From the NCBI RefSeq assembly GCF_028752835.1, contig NZ_CP087952.1, positions 1,717,041 to 1,781,040 of the forward strand: a DNA stretch of 64,000 bases, in the 5' to 3' direction. This DNA is from Desulfosarcina sp. BuS5 (GTDB lineage: Bacteria; Desulfobacterota; Desulfobacteria; Desulfobacterales; BuS5). The position numbers and the translations under genes were made by a program. Numbering within the stretch: position 1 is the stretch's first letter; each line of letters begins with the position of its first letter. Shown one piece after another: positions 9,419-18,674 of the stretch. The notes beneath the pieces are model-generated. The model had not been told where the DNA came from. It saw only the letters and a program-made list of their open reading frames with translations, and ran no database searches.

Positions 9419-10441
9419 TTTGAAAATTTTCCCCTTTTTCTGTTCAATTTATCGTGGAACTTAACAAAAGGTGTCAGACTCCTAAATGAAAGAGGATTTT
9501 CAAGTTTCTCCATTGATGATATTTTTCATGTTGTTGCCAATCTATTAAAAAAAGAATATACAAAACATCCTTCGTATGACTGTTTTATCTCTGCTTGCGG
9601 ACAAGCCTCAAAAAAATTTAAGCAAACAGTACTTGCATTTTTTGCACCCCCAAAGGTTTCGACAAAAGCTCGATTCATGAATATTCATCGAATGGTGAAA
9701 TGGGCTGAAATGGTTCTTAAGCACTCACCACGGGGGCGAGTTTCAAAGGGCTCTGTAGTTTCAAAACTTAGGAATTATCTTGGTAAACTTCCTGAATATA
9801 AACAGTTTATCAAGCGATTTCTTCGTGATGCATCTCCTCTTTTAAAAAGCCAGGAAATTCTTAAAGCTCAAGGCTTGAATATGAAAACCTACAAAGAGTG
9901 CAAAGAACTTTTAAAAAATATCCCTCAAAGCTCTCAAGTACGTATCGGTTTTATTACCTGGATGGAAAAACAATTAATAGTCGCTGAATCATTGGGCATG
10001 GGCAATACTGGAATGCCTATTTGTTCTGATAATATTGAATCCCTGTTTGGACTTGGTAAAACACATGGTACAGGAGAAGTAAAAGATGCAAACCGAATTG
10101 CACTTCGTTTACCGGCTTTTTGCGGATCTGTGAATAGAGAATCCGTTCGGATGGCAATGGGCGTTACAGTAAAGGAACAACAGGAAGTTGAAAATAAGTT
10201 GTTGTCTTTAACTCGGCAGCGCCGAAAAATTTTACCAACCCCCGGAAGCCTTACAGATAGTTTGTCAACTGAGTTTGACTGTGGTTTAACTCTTCTACCG
10301 GTGCCAAAAAATGATGAAAAATCAAAAGATGTAACTGATATTACAGCAAATTTTGAACAATTAGGTGGGCCCGTAAATAAGTTTACAAAACAACCTTATG
10401 CGCCCAATAATGCCGAATATAATAACCGTGCCGCAGCTTAA
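9419..10441 (+). pseudogene. Transposase remnant (N-terminus lost)
   Basis: An open frame runs from 9419 to the TAA at 10441, but the first in-frame ATG is at 9677, deep inside conserved-looking sequence (FSIDDIFHVVANLLKK lies upstream of it). The 5' end is therefore missing. The protein has the composition and C-terminal layout of a large-transposase tail, including an acidic CSDNIESLFGLGK segment that could hold a catalytic residue, and lies among other transposase debris. I could not assign an IS family. An IS1634-type fragment faces it at 10571-10969. Confidence 0.5.
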
Positions 10442-10570
10442 TAAGCATTTGTTTAACCACATTCAAATATAAATAATGGGTATTATCAACATGTTAATGC
10501 TTTGTTTATAAATGGAGCAAATTGACATACATAACTTATATTCTGAAGGGGGGGGCAAATCCTGAGCAAG

Positions 10571-10969
10571 CTAATTATGGGGATTTAGACACCCCAGTCC
10601 TAATTCTCTGTCATAACCATGCTGGATATCATCAATGAAAATTTCTGCTGTATTTTTGTCTTTTATTGCTTTTTTAAATTTACCTACCTGCTCTCTAACT
10701 GAACCCCATTTTCCTTCCGTCTGAATTTTTTTTTCAATTTTATCAGCATAAGCAATGAGTTGAGAATCATATTCAAACAAACTCTGTTGACCAAATAATC
10801 GTTCCTTTACTATACTGGCAACTTCCCGGCGTTTTTCTTTTGGAATTTTGAGATATGTTCCGAGAGATACAACAAGTCGTTGCCTGGGACCTTTTTCAGT
10901 ACGAATATTTTCGACTAATTGCAATACGGGTGATTTAGAATTTTTAGATTTTGCTTCTCTGAAAAACAT
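10571..10969 (-). pseudogene. IS1634-type transposase, N-terminal fragment
   Basis: 132 residues beginning MFFREAKSKNSKSPVLQLVE and continuing with a RTEKGPRQRLVVSLGTY block, typical of the start of IS1634/IS4-related transposases, which are normally above 500 residues. The catalytic DDE core is absent, so this is a relic. The last residues are unlike the family and probably come from the deletion junction. Confidence 0.7.
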
Positions 10970-11416
10970 TGCTCCACCTCTGATATTATTAATATCAGCT
11001 AACCATAGAGCAATAGATTATGTTAAGATATATTTTTATTTCGCAGCTTTTTATACAGGCACTACATTTGAAATCAAAATTTTTTTCCTTTATTATCAAT
11101 AGGTTATTTTTAAAGAAAAATATCGATTTTTCATAACTAATTGAAACTATTGCTAATCATAGCATTCTTGTTCCCTCCGGCTTCGAACCTCCATTGCTGG
11201 TTTTGCCCTCGGAGTTCACTACAAATCTGCCGGCTAAGCTTTGATTTGATGGGATTTGTTCTTAATTCCAACGCTAAGGCAAGCCTTGCAGGGGAAAGAT
11301 GTTCGCTGAAAACACGAACTACCCATTAGTGTAATAATCACCAATTTCAAAAGATCGTTGGATCTTTATCCCAAGGTCTCGAATTTATCTTGGCACGAGA
11401 ATGTAATTGCCCAGTT
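10970..11416. other. Gene-free spacer
   Basis: No gene is supported on either strand. The sequence is A/T rich up to about 11150, then more balanced (11150-11320), which may be decayed coding DNA, but no family was recognised. Confidence 0.45.
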
Positions 11417-11836
11417 TTAGGATAGTGATTCGAGCATACTTAAAAATTCTGTAGCAGTGTATGCTGGAATTTTGGATTTTTTAAAGTCCTTAATATTTCT
11501 TGTAATAATATACTCTGCTCCTGCATGTCTTGCTGACTCATGCAAAACAGAGTCTTCAAAGTCGGAAAATTTTGACTTTAATGCATTTTCAATAACTAAT
11601 CGATTGACTGAAGCTATTTCAAATAGTGCCATTATAGAATTAATGCTATCAATGGCTTTTTCTTTGTCGAGGTACTTTGACAAGAGGTAGTGAATTGTTG
11701 TTACCGTAGTGGCACAAAGAAATCCGTTAATTTCTGAGCGTTCTACTCTGGACATTAAATATGAAGCATGTTCAGAAAAAGGCTTACGATCAAGAAGAAC
11801 ATCTATGATGATATTGGTATCAAAAAGCACTTTCAT
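11417..11836 (-). CDS. PIN-domain toxin (VapC-like)
   Basis: 139 residues. It begins MKVLFDTNIIIDVLL, the first acidic motif of PIN-domain ribonucleases, and has the later acidic pair in FEDSVLHESARHAGAEYIITRN and the D of the final NIKDF motif. These residues coordinate Mg2+ in VapC-type RNases. The start overlaps the stop of the upstream antitoxin gene by 4 bp. Likely a toxin cleaving cellular RNA; its target is unknown. Confidence 0.85.
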   Translation of the reverse strand: MKVLFDTNIIIDVLLDRKPFSEHASYLMSRVERSEINGFLCATTVTTIHYLLSKYLDKEKAIDSINSIMALFEIASVNRLVIENALKSKFSDFEDSVLHESARHAGAEYIITRNIKDFKKSKIPAYTATEFLSMLESLS

Positions 11837-12075
11837 AAATATTTTTCTTCTAGATAGTTTTTGTAGTCTTTCTCTGAAAACTCAGAATGTTTCAAAACGC
11901 CTTTCAAAGATTGGACAGTTGGTGTGATTGAACAACTCTTTTTTAATTTTTCGTTTTTAATAATTACAAAAAAATCTGAGACAATTTTTGAGACTGATTT
12001 GCCAGTTTTTGCGGAATATTCTTTTGCTGATTCGATTAAATGATCATCAAGTCTTAATGTGAGTTTCGTATTCAT
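11833..12075 (-). CDS. Antitoxin partner of the PIN toxin (ribbon-helix-helix-like, DUF6364 type)
   Basis: 80 residues. The first ~40 (MNTKLTLRLDDHLIESAKEY, then SAKTGKSVSKIVSDFF) have the strand-helix-helix layout of RHH antitoxins of the DUF6364 type, which bind their own promoter. The C-terminal half, with a GVLKHSEFSEKDYKNYL tail, would wrap the toxin. It overlaps the toxin gene by 4 bp and is upstream of it, the usual antitoxin-first order. Confidence 0.82.
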   Translation of the reverse strand: MNTKLTLRLDDHLIESAKEYSAKTGKSVSKIVSDFFVIIKNEKLKKSCSITPTVQSLKGVLKHSEFSEKDYKNYLEEKYL

Positions 12076-12220
12076 TGCTTTCCTCCATTTTTACAGTGAC
12101 GGGTAATTTATTAAATATAATACGGCACGAGCGGGTTGGTGTCAAATTAATAATAGTGGGAAAATGTAGGAATCTTTATATCTATTTGATATGTCATGAA
12201 ATTTTTTTAGGGCTAATAAC

Positions 12221-12371
12221 GCGGCTGTTGAGCCGCGAGAATCGCAGGCACTGGCTGAAAAAGGCATTTTTTTTTCAGCCAGTGCTGAGAATCGCAGTCG
12301 GCTCCAACGTCCTTGATAGGTGGAGCGTGAGCGGGAACCTATCAAGGACGTTGGAGGAACTCGACAGCCGC
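12221..12371. repeat. Nested inverted repeats forming a three-way junction
   Basis: Outer arms GCGGCTGT (12221-12228) and ACAGCCGC (12364-12371) enclose two strong hairpins: GCACTGGCTGAAAAA paired across about 12248-12285, and a 19-bp perfect stem CTCCAACGTCCTTGATAGG at 12302-12320 with 12338-12356. A direct repeat GAGAATCGCAG occurs at about 12236 and 12287. No coding function is seen. It lies upstream of the toxin-antitoxin pair on the other strand. Confidence 0.8.
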
Positions 12372-12655
12372 GATAAGTGTAAAAAAGCACATGTTATTTT
12401 CGCATATAGGTCGCACTTTTTTACGCATATTGTTATATTAAATAATAAAATCTGTATAAAATATATATTTAGTACACATATAAGGCCGTCCTCAGCAAAA
12501 CCCATAGGGCCTTGCTGAAATAAGATTGAGTTGTCCCCATTTTTTTATTTATTATTTATTGTATGGTACTGGCAATACCATTTTGAATTGCGGGAACAAC
12601 TCAATTAAGAGATACATCCGGGCAGGTCATAATTACCCTGTTCAACATCCGCAGG

Positions 12656-12760
12656 TATAGACCGTCAGATAATAAATTTCACAAGGCCAGAGGGAGGAAG
12701 GCGTATTATAATATTCCGACGACCGATAACGCAGTGAAATTATTTATGTGACGGTCTATA
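12656..12760. mobile_element. 105-bp palindromic element, copy A
   Basis: Ends TATAGACCGTCA and TGACGGTCTATA are perfect inverted repeats, and further arm sequence (ATAAATTTCAC / GTGAAATTATTTAT) extends the pairing. A second copy lies in opposite orientation at 22341-22445, with near-identical core but arm bases changed in both partners (ACCGT to ATTGT). It carries no gene; a REP/MITE-like element selected for foldback structure is the best description. Confidence 0.85.
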
Positions 12761-13068
12761 GCTCTCATATCTCGTTTCCTCCGGTTATATTAACCCTCCG
12801 CTGACTTTTCCCCTGCGGTCAGAACAGGTCGCCCTGTCCTTAGCAGGGCTACTGCTTTCCGAAGTACCGTAACCGATATCCCATTGTAATACCGTTACAC
12901 ACTTAGCCTCTATATGGATAAGCCTAAGACTTGTCAAACGATTTACTAAATGATACGTTTGACTCACTTTGAAGAATATGTGCCGTGCCCGGCGCGTAAC
13001 AAGGCAAAATCAGCCAACCGTTAAAGAAGCGTCGGCTGATCAATGTTTGTTATAATGGAGGCCATAAC
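12761..13068. other. Gene-free spacer
   Basis: Nothing convincing is encoded. A 60-codon minus-strand frame at 12785-12967 has no recognisable family and no ribosome-binding context, so it is not called as a gene. Confidence 0.45.
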
Positions 13069-13300
13069 ATGCAACAGACAAACAAAAATCCTGATTACTA
13101 TATGCTAAAAGCGTCTGAAGCCTTTAGAAAAAAAATTATGATAATCTCCCCGGAATTTAAAATCCTTTCCGCGGGCGGAAAAGATTTTGATAAGCATGAA
13201 CCTGATCCTTAATGCTGCCGATGCGATGGATGGCCGGGGAAAACTTACTATTAATTCTTGCCGGGTATTTCAATCTCATGGAACCTGCCAGGTCCGCGGC
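13069..13300 (+). pseudogene. Sensor histidine kinase relic
   Basis: A 47-codon frame from 13069 (GGAGG upstream) encodes a PAS-like start (KKIMIISPEFKILSAGGKDF) and stops at 13212. In another frame the same region continues MNLILNAADAMDGRGKLTI (from 13196), which is the N-box of a histidine-kinase ATPase domain. Fusion of the N-terminal sensor to the ATP-binding box with a frame change indicates a large internal deletion. The kinase is not functional. Confidence 0.6.
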
Positions 13301-13353
13301 AGTGTAACCTCAGAAATTGCAGCAAAACGCTATAATTACAGGATCAAAACTAC

Positions 13354-14547
13354 TCATAAAACCCCCTCCAGCAAGGCTTCAACCTCGCACAATATTTGAT
13401 CGTCCTCGTACCAGTTTAATTCAATAGCCTTGGCCGGACATTCAGATGCACAAACGCCGCACCCGTGGTACAGGGCCTGATCTATTTCACTAACACCTTT
13501 ATCATTTATTACAGGCACACCGTACGGACAAGATCTGACGCAGACATGACAGGCTGCGCACTTTTCTTCTTCAACCTTGGCCGTTACAGCCGACAGGGTA
13601 AGGTGCGGTTGAGATAAAAATGTGGATGCCCTTGATGCGGCGGCAAATGCCTGGGATATCGATTCGGAAATTAACAAGGGGCTGTGTGCGGTTCCGCATA
13701 CAAAAAACACCTTCCGTAGGCATATCCACAGGTCTCAGCTTTACGTGAGCTTCAATGAAATGTCCTTCCGGATTACGGGCAAGTTTTATTATGGAAGCCA
13801 CTTCTTCTGTATCTTCAGCGCGCATTCCAGCACTGAGCGCCAGAAGGTCTGCGGAAACAAGAAGCCGTTTTCCAAGGAGATGATCTTTAAAAGTTACCTC
13901 AACCCCGTCCTCGGAAGATTTCACTTGCGGCGGGTCATCCAGCGTGTATCTAAAAAAGATAACTCCAAGACGTCTGGCCATGGTGTAGTATTCTTCCAAA
14001 AGACCGTACATTCTGACGTCGCTGTACAAAATATAAACATCTGTTTCAGGGTTATCCTCCTTTATATGTATTGCATTTTTAACCGCGCTCTGGCAGCAAA
14101 TTCTAGAGCAGTTCGGGTTATCATCATTTCTAGAGCCCACGCACTGAATCATGACAACCTGGTTAAGATCTTTTGTGTCATTATTTTCCAGATGCTCCGA
14201 GAGTTCTATCTGTGTCATAATACGGCTGTCCTGGCCGTATAAAAATTCATGGGGCTTATATTCATTTGCGCCTGTTGCCAGGATGATAACCCCATGCTCG
14301 ATCTTTCTTTCATACATCCCAGGCCCCACCAGCACTTCTGTGGTAAAATTACCCTTGAACCCTTCAAATCCGACGATAAGAGACTGAACCAGCATCTGGA
14401 TTTTTGGATGATTAGCAACTTTATGGGTCAGATCATCCAGGTATTCTCCGATATTGGCTCCTTCAATGGTAGTGGTCAGCCGGTTTGCAAGACCCCCGAG
14501 TCTGGTCTCTTTTTCCACCAGAACAACTTCAAACCCCTGGTCTCCTC
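13354..14547 (-). pseudogene. HdrA-type protein relic, 3' part (right of intron copy 1)
   Basis: Continues the gene cut by the intron at 14548-16811: DQGFEVVLVEKETRLGG resumes the FAD-binding Rossmann fold that breaks off at GGGVAGMNAALGLS on the other side. It then runs through the HdrA core to two 4Fe-4S motifs (CAACHVCVRSCP and CGVCASECP) and a normal C-terminus. A second lesion is a frameshift near 13700-13712 in a TTTTTT run, where GVFCMRN should read GVFFVCGTAHSP. It resembles the 3' half of the HdrA-GltD gene at 50579-53089. The frameshift alone could be a sequencing error, but with the intron and missing 5' end the gene is clearly dead. Confidence 0.85.
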
Positions 14548-16811
14548 GTGCCAAGATAAATCCGAATCGTTGGGATAAGACACAAGGTCTTTGAAACTCG
14601 ATATTGTTACCAAGTGGGTGCTCGGGAAACGGTTTGTTTCCTTCATCTCTGCAGGGCTTGCTCTGGCATTGATGTTAAGATAGTCCCATCTGACTAAAGA
14701 CTAACCAGCAGGTCAGTAGCGAAGTCCACAGGTAAACCCGGTAACGGGAGTCTGGAGCTGGACGGAGCAAGATTGCAGGCTCTGTATTGAGCCCCGAAAA
14801 ATGTATGGTTGTGGTCATTGTGATAATCCTGCTTGCAGGAAAAAGCCGACGCTTTGGAGACAGCGGAAGGCAGCAGTCCTGAATATGCTAAGGCAAGTAT
14901 TCAGGACACCACCGGGGTCTTAGACCAGGGCATGTACTCAAAGGGGTAGCTCGGGAACTTGGGAGACCCGGATGTTTCCTTGGGTAAAAAGAACGGTAAC
15001 AGGAAATCCAGCGCAAGCGAAATCCCGGCGTTGCATAGGAATGTCCCGCCTTGCAACGAGTCTGCCATTGGCAGAAACACAAACATTAAAAGATGGGCGA
15101 TACAAGGTATCAGGGGAGGATAGCGAAGAGCGAACGAACCTGAGATAAACATTCGGAAGTCTTAGCAGATCATAGTACCGATGATTAAGAATTGAACTAT
15201 CTTGATCGGAAAGGTGGGGAAGTGATGCCCAAGCGACCCACTGCAGGGAAGGTGAAGCAGGGTATAACGTTTTTTTGGCAGGAATTATGGGAGATACACA
15301 GATGTCACAAACCATATCAACAAAAAGCCGAGAAATTGCAAGAACGGTCGCTTGCAATTCCAGACCGATAGAATGGGGACAACCACCGGTGTTAACAGGT
15401 GGGTCATCCCTTATCAAAATCGAGCTGCTTGCTCAAAGTAATCCTGAACTGGTATTTACATCAGTAGTCCATCGGATAGACTTTGATTTACTGAAACAAT
15501 CCTTTCGTAAAATTCGGAAAAGCAAATCTGCAGGAGTGGACAAGGTTACGGCAAAGGAGTATGCCGAAAATCTTGATCAAAACCTCTATAATCTGTATGA
15601 ACGACTGCGGAGAGGACAGTACGTTGCGTCTCCTGTAAAGCGTATCTGGATAGACAAGGAAGGAGGGAAAAAGCGTCCAATTGGCATACCTGTACTTGAG
15701 GATAAAATTGTCCAGAAAGCAGCAGCAGCCATATTGAATGTCATATTTGACAGGAATTTTTACAATTTTTCCCATGCATTCAGAAAAGGTCGGAGCCAAC
15801 ACATGGCAATCAAAGATTTACGTGAGCAATGCTTGAAGCAGAATATCAGCTGGATAGTAAGCGCAGATATTACAGGACTATTTGACAATATTAATCACGA
15901 GTTACTTAAAGACATGATACGTCGGAGAGTAAGTGACGGCGGAATGATTCGCCTGATAGGGAAGTGGTTGAATGCAGGCGTAATGGAGGAAGGCAACCTG
16001 ACGTACTCTGAAACGGGCACTCCACAGGGAGGAGTAATTTCCCCTGTGCTCAGTAATATCTTTCTTCATTATGTTTTAGATGACTGGTACGTGAAAGAAG
16101 TGATCCCCCGGATGAAAGGGAGATGCTCCATCATACGCTGGGCGGATGATTTCATCCTCGGGTTCGAGTATGAAAAAGACGCATTGCGTGTCATGGATGT
16201 ATTACCCAGGCGGTTCGAACAGTTCGAGCTGTCACTTCACCCGGAAAAGACAAAACTGATTCGATTTTCCAAACGCATTAGCGGAAAGGGAAACGGGACG
16301 TTTGATTTTTTAGGGTTTACATTTTACTGGTCAAAATCATTAAAAGGGTACATGGTAATAAAGAAAAAGACGGCAAGAAAGCGTTCAAGCCGTTTTATGA
16401 AGAGAATATGGATATGGTGCAAGGATAACCGTCATAAGCCAATGGCCGAGCAGTATGAGATTCTTTGCAGTAAACTGCGAGGTTTTTACCAGTACTTTGG
16501 AGTAATAAGTAACTACAAAGTGCTGGAAGTTGTGTTTGAATATACTGAGAAAGCATGGCGTCGATGGTTAAGCCGAAGAAGTCACAAGGGCGAAGTAATG
16601 TTCGAGGACTTGCGCACAACATACCCACTGCCATTACCCAGAATAGTCCATAATATTTGATGCCGTAAGGGCTGCAAAGTTATACGCCAAACGGGGTGTC
16701 GCCTGTTTGGTTGATAATCCGGTAAAAAGGATTTGAACCGAGGAACCGTATGAGGGAAATCTTCACGTACGGGTCTGTAGGGGGGGCGTCGGGTAACCGA
16801 TGCTCCTACCT
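14548..16811 (+). mobile_element. Group II intron, copy 1
   Basis: A 2,264-bp element starting GTGCCAAG and ending near CTACC, with a reverse transcriptase gene inside and a domain V-like hairpin near 16738-16775 (ACCGTATGAGGG pairing with CTTCACGTACGGG) followed by a domain VI hairpin. Copies at 53090-55353 and 58871-61134 have the same length; one difference was noticed (T at about 14690, C in the other two). It lies on the strand opposite the interrupted HdrA gene, so it cannot splice from that mRNA. Confidence 0.93.
15275..16660 (+). CDS. ltrA: Group II intron reverse transcriptase/maturase, copy 1
   Basis: 461 residues with the ordered RT blocks: SAGVDKVTAKEY, RPIGIPVLEDKIVQKA, HAFRKGRSQHMAI, SADITGLFDNINH, TGTPQGGVISPVLSNIFL and the catalytic box RWADDFILGF, followed by the thumb/maturase X domain. 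The catalytic box has Trp where most group II RTs have Tyr (YADD). The protein ends soon after the X domain, so no HNH endonuclease domain is present. Such proteins help the intron fold and copy it into new DNA sites. The start may lie downstream at 15302 (MSQTISTKS). Confidence 0.93.
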   Translation: MAGIMGDTQMSQTISTKSREIARTVACNSRPIEWGQPPVLTGGSSLIKIELLAQSNPELVFTSVVHRIDFDLLKQSFRKIRKSKSAGVDKVTAKEYAENLDQNLYNLYERLRRGQYVASPVKRIWIDKEGGKKRPIGIPVLEDKIVQKAAAAILNVIFDRNFYNFSHAFRKGRSQHMAIKDLREQCLKQNISWIVSADITGLFDNINHELLKDMIRRRVSDGGMIRLIGKWLNAGVMEEGNLTYSETGTPQGGVISPVLSNIFLHYVLDDWYVKEVIPRMKGRCSIIRWADDFILGFEYEKDALRVMDVLPRRFEQFELSLHPEKTKLIRFSKRISGKGNGTFDFLGFTFYWSKSLKGYMVIKKKTARKRSSRFMKRIWIWCKDNRHKPMAEQYEILCSKLRGFYQYFGVISNYKVLEVVFEYTEKAWRRWLSRRSHKGEVMFEDLRTTYPLPLPRIVHNI

Positions 16812-17603
16812 GGAAAGACCAAGAGCGGCATTCATGCCTGCCACGCCGCCTCCCATAATCAAAGCCCGCCGGGTAACCGGAATTATCTTTTCATGGAGCG
16901 GATGGAGTGTGGCAACGCGTGCAACCGCCATCTTGACAAGACTTTTTGCTTTTTCAATGGCCTCTTCAGGCAGATCTGAATGAATCCATGCATTCTGGTT
17001 TCTGATATTGGCCATTTCAAAAAGGTATTTATTGAGCCCGCAAGCCTGGAGGGTATCCATAAAAATACCCTCATGGGTCTTGGGAGTACATGACGCGACC
17101 ACAATCCGGTTAAGCTTATGTTCGGCAATAACTTCTTTCATCTGCTCCTGGGTATCCTGGGAACATGTAAAAAGGTTTTGACCGACATACTCCACATTGG
17201 GTAATGTTTTTGTGTATTCTTCCACTGCTGCCGCATCCACAACCCCGGCAATATTAATCCCGCATTTACACACAAAAACTCCTATCCTCGGTTTTTGCCC
17301 GGCGATATCGATTTCTTCGGGAATTTCTACGCTTTTAGTAAGGGTATCACGTGCATCCGACAAAAAAGATCCGGCAGCTCCTGCCGCAGCGCTTGCTTCA
17401 ATCACCGAAGTCGGAATGTCTTTGGGTCCCTGAAATACTCCGCAGGCATAAACACCGGGGCGTGATGTCTTAACCGGCATAAACGGTTCTGAAACTGCAA
17501 ATTTGTATTTATCAAGATCCACATCAAGACGTCCGGCCAATTCGGCGGTATATTTCGAGATAGCAAGGCCCACGGAAAGAACCACCATATCGAAACAAAC
17601 AGC
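16812..17603 (-). pseudogene. HdrA-type protein relic, 5' part (left of intron copy 1 in gene order)
   Basis: Homology begins near 17600 with FDMVVLSVG, a mid-protein segment of HdrA-type proteins, so hundreds of N-terminal residues are missing. It continues through GVYACGVFQGPKDIPTSVIEA and RPRIGVFVCKCGINIAGVVD, where the second HdrA module starts, and breaks off at GVAGMNAALGLS in the second FAD site because of the intron. The best in-window relative is the HdrA-GltD fusion at 50579-57290. No start codon context exists at its 5' end. Genes of this family move electrons between ferredoxin, NAD(P)H and thiol/disulfide carriers. Confidence 0.85.
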
Positions 17604-17697
17604 CAGACTTTTGGATATAGGAATAAACACCCTTAGAAGAAAACTAAAAACTTACGGGGTAAAGTCTTTTTGATGCAATCGTCCTTGCATATTTCCC

Positions 17698-17769
17698 TTG
17701 AAACTTTAAAAAAGCGGGTATACTAATCAATATTAAAACAACCCCGTTTCTATTTTTCGGTAACGGGGT
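17698..17769 (+). promoter_or_regulatory. Possible promoter and hairpin before the NAS operon
   Basis: TTGAAA (17698-17703) and TATACT (17719-17724), 15 bp apart, give a weak sigma70-like promoter. Downstream, ACCCCGTT (17741-17748) pairs perfectly with AACGGGGT (17762-17769), and the word ACGGGGTAAA also occurs at about 17654. The first gene starts 24 bp later without a clear Shine-Dalgarno, so the hairpin could matter for translation or be an operator. Confidence 0.4.
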
Positions 17770-17792
17770 AAAAACAGCCGAATCGATACCTT

Positions 17793-18674
17793 ATGCACGA
17801 TATAAATTATTCACACAAGCATGAGCTGGGTGAACATGATTTTTCAGGCTGCTGCAAGGATTGCCATACAAGCGTGCTTATCATTAAACCGCATATCATG
17901 GCGTTTGCCGCCCGGATAAAGCGTTATACCAGGGAGATGCTTTCGGCCCTTCAACCGGATGAAGTTTACAGGCTTTATCAGATTTTAGATGATCTTGCTC
18001 ACATGGATACCGGGACCCATCTTGCCGGGCTAATTCTTGAAGAACCTGATATCAATAAAGCGCTTCCGATAATCCGTTCCTATTACAGCACGTTTTTCGA
18101 CATTCATGAGACGTACCTGGCACAAGAGCTGCTCAAGTCCGACAACCCGTGGGAAATCCTTAAAGCATTTCCGCTTTATCCACGCTATGAGACATTGATA
18201 AGAAACCAGGTAAAGGCCAGGCATATTACAAATAAAAGCAGACTGGTCTTCATCGGGTGCGGTGCTGTTCCCATGAGCCTGATCCTGTTGAGCCGTTTAT
18301 ACGGCATCCGCTCAATCGGTCTGGAGTCTTCTAAAGAAACAGCAAAACTGTCAACAAAGGTGATTCAAGCTCTTGGCCTGGAAAAAGAGGTTGAAATCAT
18401 ACACAGCGACGATTTGGATCTTGAAAAACTAGATTGGGACATAGCTCTTGTCGCTGCCCTGGCGGAACCTAAGGCGCGTATTTTTAAAAGCCTTGGCAGG
18501 GTCCTGGAAGAGAGGAAAGATGCTTTTGTTATTTTTCGAACTTATACAGGTATGCGCGCTGTTCTGTATGAGCCTGTGCAGCCCGCTGATATCAAAGGCT
18601 TTAAAATAGTCAAAGAGATTCTTCCCACCGGGCGGGTAAATAACACCACCGTTTTTGCGGAATTAGAGGGATGA
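17793..18674 (+). CDS. Nicotianamine synthase-like protein 1
   Basis: 293 residues of the nicotianamine synthase (NAS) family, which join aminobutyryl groups from S-adenosylmethionine to make metal chelators (nicotianamine in plants and archaea, staphylopine precursors via CntL). The SAM-binding block VFIGCGAVPMSLILLSRLYG and the acidic GLES follow an N-terminal helical domain. Glu106 (HETYL) and Tyr132 (YPRYE) sit where the archaeal NAS has its catalytic Glu and Tyr. The first 27 residues are unusually His/Cys rich (H2, H8, H10, H15, C20, C21, C24, H25), a possible metal site not typical of the family. The gene overlaps the next by 4 bp. The product cannot be named from sequence. Confidence 0.82.
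   Translation: MHDINYSHKHELGEHDFSGCCKDCHTSVLIIKPHIMAFAARIKRYTREMLSALQPDEVYRLYQILDDLAHMDTGTHLAGLILEEPDINKALPIIRSYYSTFFDIHETYLAQELLKSDNPWEILKAFPLYPRYETLIRNQVKARHITNKSRLVFIGCGAVPMSLILLSRLYGIRSIGLESSKETAKLSTKVIQALGLEKEVEIIHSDDLDLEKLDWDIALVAALAEPKARIFKSLGRVLEERKDAFVIFRTYTGMRAVLYEPVQPADIKGFKIVKEILPTGRVNNTTVFAELEG

Noticed and set aside
11141-11329. 62-codon frame between the IS1634 fragment and the toxin
   Set aside because: No family, no ribosome-binding site and composition unlike coding DNA.
12200-12380. Integron attC site
   Set aside because: The structure has two large hairpins and lacks convincing RYYYAAC/GTTRRRY ends or an integrase nearby.
14888-15417. Minus-strand frames of 64, 83 and 159 codons in the intron, repeated at 53430-53959 and 59211-59740
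   Set aside because: They lie opposite the structured RNA part of the group II intron and are copied only because the intron is. No family or start context.
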